From contig CAYUPO010000036.1 of the NCBI GenBank assembly GCA_964446685.1, positions 1 to 7,926 on the forward strand: a stretch of 7,926 nt of DNA, written 5' to 3'. A program made the position numbers and the translations under genes. Source of the DNA: CAZWRN01 sp964446685. Lineage in GTDB: Bacteria > Patescibacteriota > Microgenomatia > Daviesbacterales > UBA10151. Shown here in pieces: positions 6,902 through 7,926 of the stretch. The notes below the pieces were generated by a model that saw only the letters and a program-made list of their open reading frames with translations, ran no database searches and was not told where the DNA came from. The first letter of the stretch is position 1, and each line of letters opens with the position of its first letter.

Positions 6902-6924
6902 AAAAAATAATCCCCGAGGGATTA
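6902..6924 (-). terminator. Intrinsic terminator-like hairpin in the greA-fusA gap
   Basis: On the minus strand a perfect 7-bp stem, TAATCCC (6924-6918) with GGGATTA (6914-6908), closes a TCG loop and is followed at once by six T (6907-6902). It can be read as the terminator of greA (stop at 6995). However, a good promoter lies just upstream at 6964-6936, so the hairpin would also fall within about the first 25 nt of a fusA transcript. Downstream of it only 14 nt remain before the fusA ATG. Confidence 0.7.
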
Positions 6925-6935
6925 CGTTCTGTGAT

Positions 6936-6964
6936 ATCTTAGCGTATATCTAGCCTCAAGTCAA
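6936..6964 (-). promoter_or_regulatory. Candidate fusA promoter
   Basis: Minus strand TTGACT (6964-6959), a 17-bp spacer and TAAGAT (6941-6936); the -35 matches consensus at 5 of 6 positions and the -10 at 4 of 6. The predicted start is near 6929, about 40 nt upstream of the fusA ATG and immediately before the hairpin at 6924-6908. It uses the same -35 hexamer as the candidate greA and dockerin-gene promoters. Confidence 0.5.
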
Positions 6965-6994
6965 TCGCGAATCAATTTAAAAAAGAATTAACCT

Positions 6995-7240
6995 TTATGC
7001 AGTCTGCGAATCTTCCCCAAGCTGAGTTTTAAGTTCTGAGATAATTTTTTTGGTATCCCCAATCCGAGCTGAAATAAACTCCCCTTTTTCAGTCAACATC
7101 TGATAAGCCGCATTTTCCCGCAAATCTCCTTCACGAGCCGCCTCACCTCGGGCCACCATAGTCTCCTGATACTCTTTTTCAAGCTCAGTAACTTTCTTCT
7201 TCCACATCTCTAGTTTTTGTTTTAACAATTCCTCACTCAT
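6995..7240 (-). CDS. greA: Minimal GreA: N-terminal coiled-coil domain only
   Basis: An 81-residue protein matching the N-terminal coiled-coil half of GreA, the transcript-cleavage factor that enters the RNA polymerase secondary channel and rescues backtracked complexes. The first helix (about 4-30, charged, heptad-like) leads to the hairpin tip AAREGDLRENAAY, which keeps the two tip acids (D39, E42) corresponding to D41 and E44 of E. coli GreA. The second helix runs to about residue 73 (EKGEFISARI, KKIISELK). The protein then stops. GreA is normally about 158 residues and ends in an FKBP-like domain that holds it on the polymerase. No trace of that domain follows in the 107 bp before fusA in any frame I read. 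ATG 7240 is preceded by a weak AAGAA at suitable spacing. It lies between an orphan gene and fusA, with its own candidate promoter. Confidence 0.85.
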   Translation of the reverse strand: MSEELLKQKLEMWKKKVTELEKEYQETMVARGEAAREGDLRENAAYQMLTEKGEFISARIGDTKKIISELKTQLGEDSQTA

Positions 7241-7257
7241 AATTATTCTTAAGTTTT

Positions 7258-7286
7258 AAAAAACAAAAAGCCCCTTTAAAGGACTT
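7258..7286 (-). terminator. Terminator-like hairpin in the greA leader
   Basis: On the minus strand AAGTCCT (7286-7280) pairs with GGGGCTT (7274-7268), 7 bp including two G-U pairs, around a TTAAA loop. It is followed by TTT-G-TTTTTT (7267-7258). It lies 17 nt before the greA ATG and downstream of a strong-looking promoter. It could end the transcript of the 106-residue gene (stop at 7385), or act as a leader attenuator for greA, or both. Confidence 0.65.
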
Positions 7287-7308
7287 ATTTATACCAATAA
7301 GAACGTAG

Positions 7309-7337
7309 ATATTACCGATTAAAAAAACAAAAGTCAA
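7309..7337 (-). promoter_or_regulatory. Candidate greA promoter
   Basis: Minus strand TTGACT (7337-7332), an exact 17-bp spacer and TAATAT (7314-7309). The -35 matches at 5 of 6 positions and the -10 at 4 of 6, with an AT-rich spacer. The predicted start near 7302 gives a leader of about 60 nt to ATG 7240, with the hairpin at 7286-7268 in its middle. Of the promoter candidates in the window this is one of the two best. Confidence 0.55.
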
Positions 7338-7384
7338 CTTCTCTCAAATAAAAAACAAGTAAATTTTAGCCTTAATTAAGATTT

Positions 7385-7705
7385 CTAAGGAGTGCATTCA
7401 TGTATTTCTACCATTACTCTTAAGTGTCGAGTACTTGGAGAGATTTGCTCTAGTGAAGGATCTAGTCTTTCAATTCTTTGATCTGGATTTACTTCCTCAG
7501 ATTCAAGGTGTGTGAAGCCTACCTGCATCGCTTTAACTTCTAACGCTCTTAACTGTTCTGGCTTATAAGGTTTAATCGAAAGACTCCCGATAATATGTCG
7601 AACATTCCCCGGGTCAGAATCATCAATTAAAGCAATTGCATGATGCTGTCTCACTCTTCGAAAACCAATTCCAGGAATTTCTTTATTTAAACTATTTATT
7701 CTCAT
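7385..7705 (-). CDS. Hypothetical protein, 106 residues, unrecognised
   Basis: I do not recognise the family. The protein is soluble-looking, without a signal peptide or membrane segment. It starts MRINSLNKEIPGIGFRRVRQ and continues with a His-His pair, a strand-like AIALIDDSDPGNV, HIIGSLSI, a helix-like KPEQLRALEVKAMQVGF, an acidic stretch and a final strand LRVMVEIHE. Composition and the coherent secondary-structure pattern argue that it is a real gene. ATG 7705 is preceded by AAAGG (7720-7716) at 10-nt spacing, one of the few Shine-Dalgarno-like signals here. It sits between rpsG and greA, where the str operon normally continues directly to fusA, and has its own candidate promoter at 7793-7765. 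It ends in TAG at 7385. Confidence 0.65.
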   Translation of the reverse strand: MRINSLNKEIPGIGFRRVRQHHAIALIDDSDPGNVRHIIGSLSIKPYKPEQLRALEVKAMQVGFTHLESEEVNPDQRIERLDPSLEQISPSTRHLRVMVEIHECTP

Positions 7706-7723
7706 AATATATCTGCCTTTAAT

Positions 7724-7739
7724 AGTACAATTTAGTACT
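7724..7739. promoter_or_regulatory. GTAC inverted repeat in the leader of the 106-residue gene
   Basis: AGTACAATTTAGTACT: perfect 5-bp arms (7724-7728 and 7735-7739) around a 6-bp spacer. The two GTAC cores, and the hexamer TAGTAC as a direct repeat, lie exactly 10 bp apart, one DNA turn. In RNA it would form a small hairpin ending 3 nt before the AAAGG ribosome-binding site. It could be an operator or a translational control element; no regulator is visible. Confidence 0.35.
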
Positions 7740-7764
7740 CTAATCTACTTGACTAGACGGAGCC

Positions 7765-7793
7765 ATTATCCTGACAAAATAATAAACCAGCAA
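7765..7793 (-). promoter_or_regulatory. Candidate promoter for the 106-residue gene
   Basis: Minus strand TTGCTG (7793-7788), a 17-bp spacer and GATAAT (7770-7765). The -10 is 5 of 6 and the -35 keeps TTG. The predicted start near 7758 gives a leader of about 53 nt that contains the GTAC inverted repeat and the AAAGG site. It is weaker than the greA and fusA candidates. Confidence 0.35.
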
Positions 7794-7843
7794 AAACAGG
7801 TGGGAATCATTAAAGGAGAATCAAGGGTTTCGCTAATTTAGAA

Positions 7844-7926
7844 TTACCATCTAAAGTGAGCAAAAGCCTTATTTGCATCTGCCATTCTTAGAGTGTCTTC
7901 TTTCTTTCTAATTGCTGCTCCCTGTC
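7844..7926 (-). CDS. rpsG: 30S ribosomal protein S7, C-terminal end (5' part outside window)
   Basis: The last 26 codons of S7, read on the minus strand from 7924 to the TAA at 7846-7844. The residues GAAIRKKEDT and MADANKAFAHFRW match the highly conserved S7 C-terminus (typical form [20 protein letters not shown]), including the terminal Arg-Trp. S7 nucleates assembly of the 30S head by binding 16S rRNA and lines the E-site. In most bacteria fusA follows directly; here the orphan and greA intervene. A weak stem (ACC-TG with C-TGGT, one mismatch) followed by TTATTATTTT lies at about 7797-7774 and may end the transcript. Confidence 0.93.
   Translation of the reverse strand, partial: QGAAIRKKEDTLRMADANKAFAHFRW

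Noticed and set aside
6888..6994. Frameshifted C-terminal half of GreA after position 6995
   Set aside because: The gap is only 107 bp, AT-rich, and reads as promoter and hairpin. No FKBP-like domain sequence appears in any frame, so a simple frameshift cannot restore a full-length GreA.
7774..7797. Intrinsic terminator after rpsG
   Set aside because: The stem has one mismatch in five pairs and overlaps a candidate promoter; it is mentioned under rpsG but not listed as a feature.
1..7926. Possible UGA recoding as in Gracilibacteria/Absconditabacteria
   Set aside because: The seven visible stops are TAA or TAG and none is TGA, which invites the idea. But no gene has an in-frame TGA, Gly uses GGN codons and Trp uses TGG throughout, so the standard code explains everything.

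Overview
The window looks like chromosomal DNA from a small-genome, AT-rich bacterium, most likely a Patescibacteria/CPR member of the Microgenomates type. The grounds are the extracellular proteins with an N-terminal GAIP-type membrane anchor, the dockerin sequence (VDIFDYN), a minimal GreA and the weak Shine-Dalgarno signals. This placement is inference; no rRNA or complete single-copy marker other than EF-G is present.

Left half (1-4600): a polysaccharide or surface-binding locus. The end of a cohesin-domain protein runs on the + strand (1-482). It converges on a two-gene minus-strand unit. The first gene (4558-1376) encodes a 1060-residue multidomain protein: membrane anchor, pectate-lyase-like beta-helix, Pro/Ala/Ser/Val linker, TIM-barrel glycosidase-like domain, beta-sandwich, carbohydrate-binding module and a two-repeat type I dockerin. 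The second gene (1351-662), 24 bp downstream, encodes a short protein with the same type of anchor and a paralogous carbohydrate-binding module. A cohesin beside a dockerin-bearing enzyme-like protein suggests a cellulosome-like surface assembly; whether the two bind each other is inferred.

Right half (4749-7926): a rearranged str (translation) locus, all on the minus strand. In transcription order it holds the 3' end of rpsG, a 106-residue orphan, a GreA reduced to its coiled-coil half (81 residues), and fusA (EF-G). Each of the last three genes has a plausible sigma-70-type promoter just upstream. In greA and fusA a terminator-like hairpin with a U-tract lies between the promoter and the start codon, which suggests leader attenuation.

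Gene-free stretches are short (483-661, 4559-4748, 6888-6994, 7241-7384, 7706-7843) and are covered by the regulatory entries. I see no tRNA, rRNA, CRISPR array or insertion sequence.
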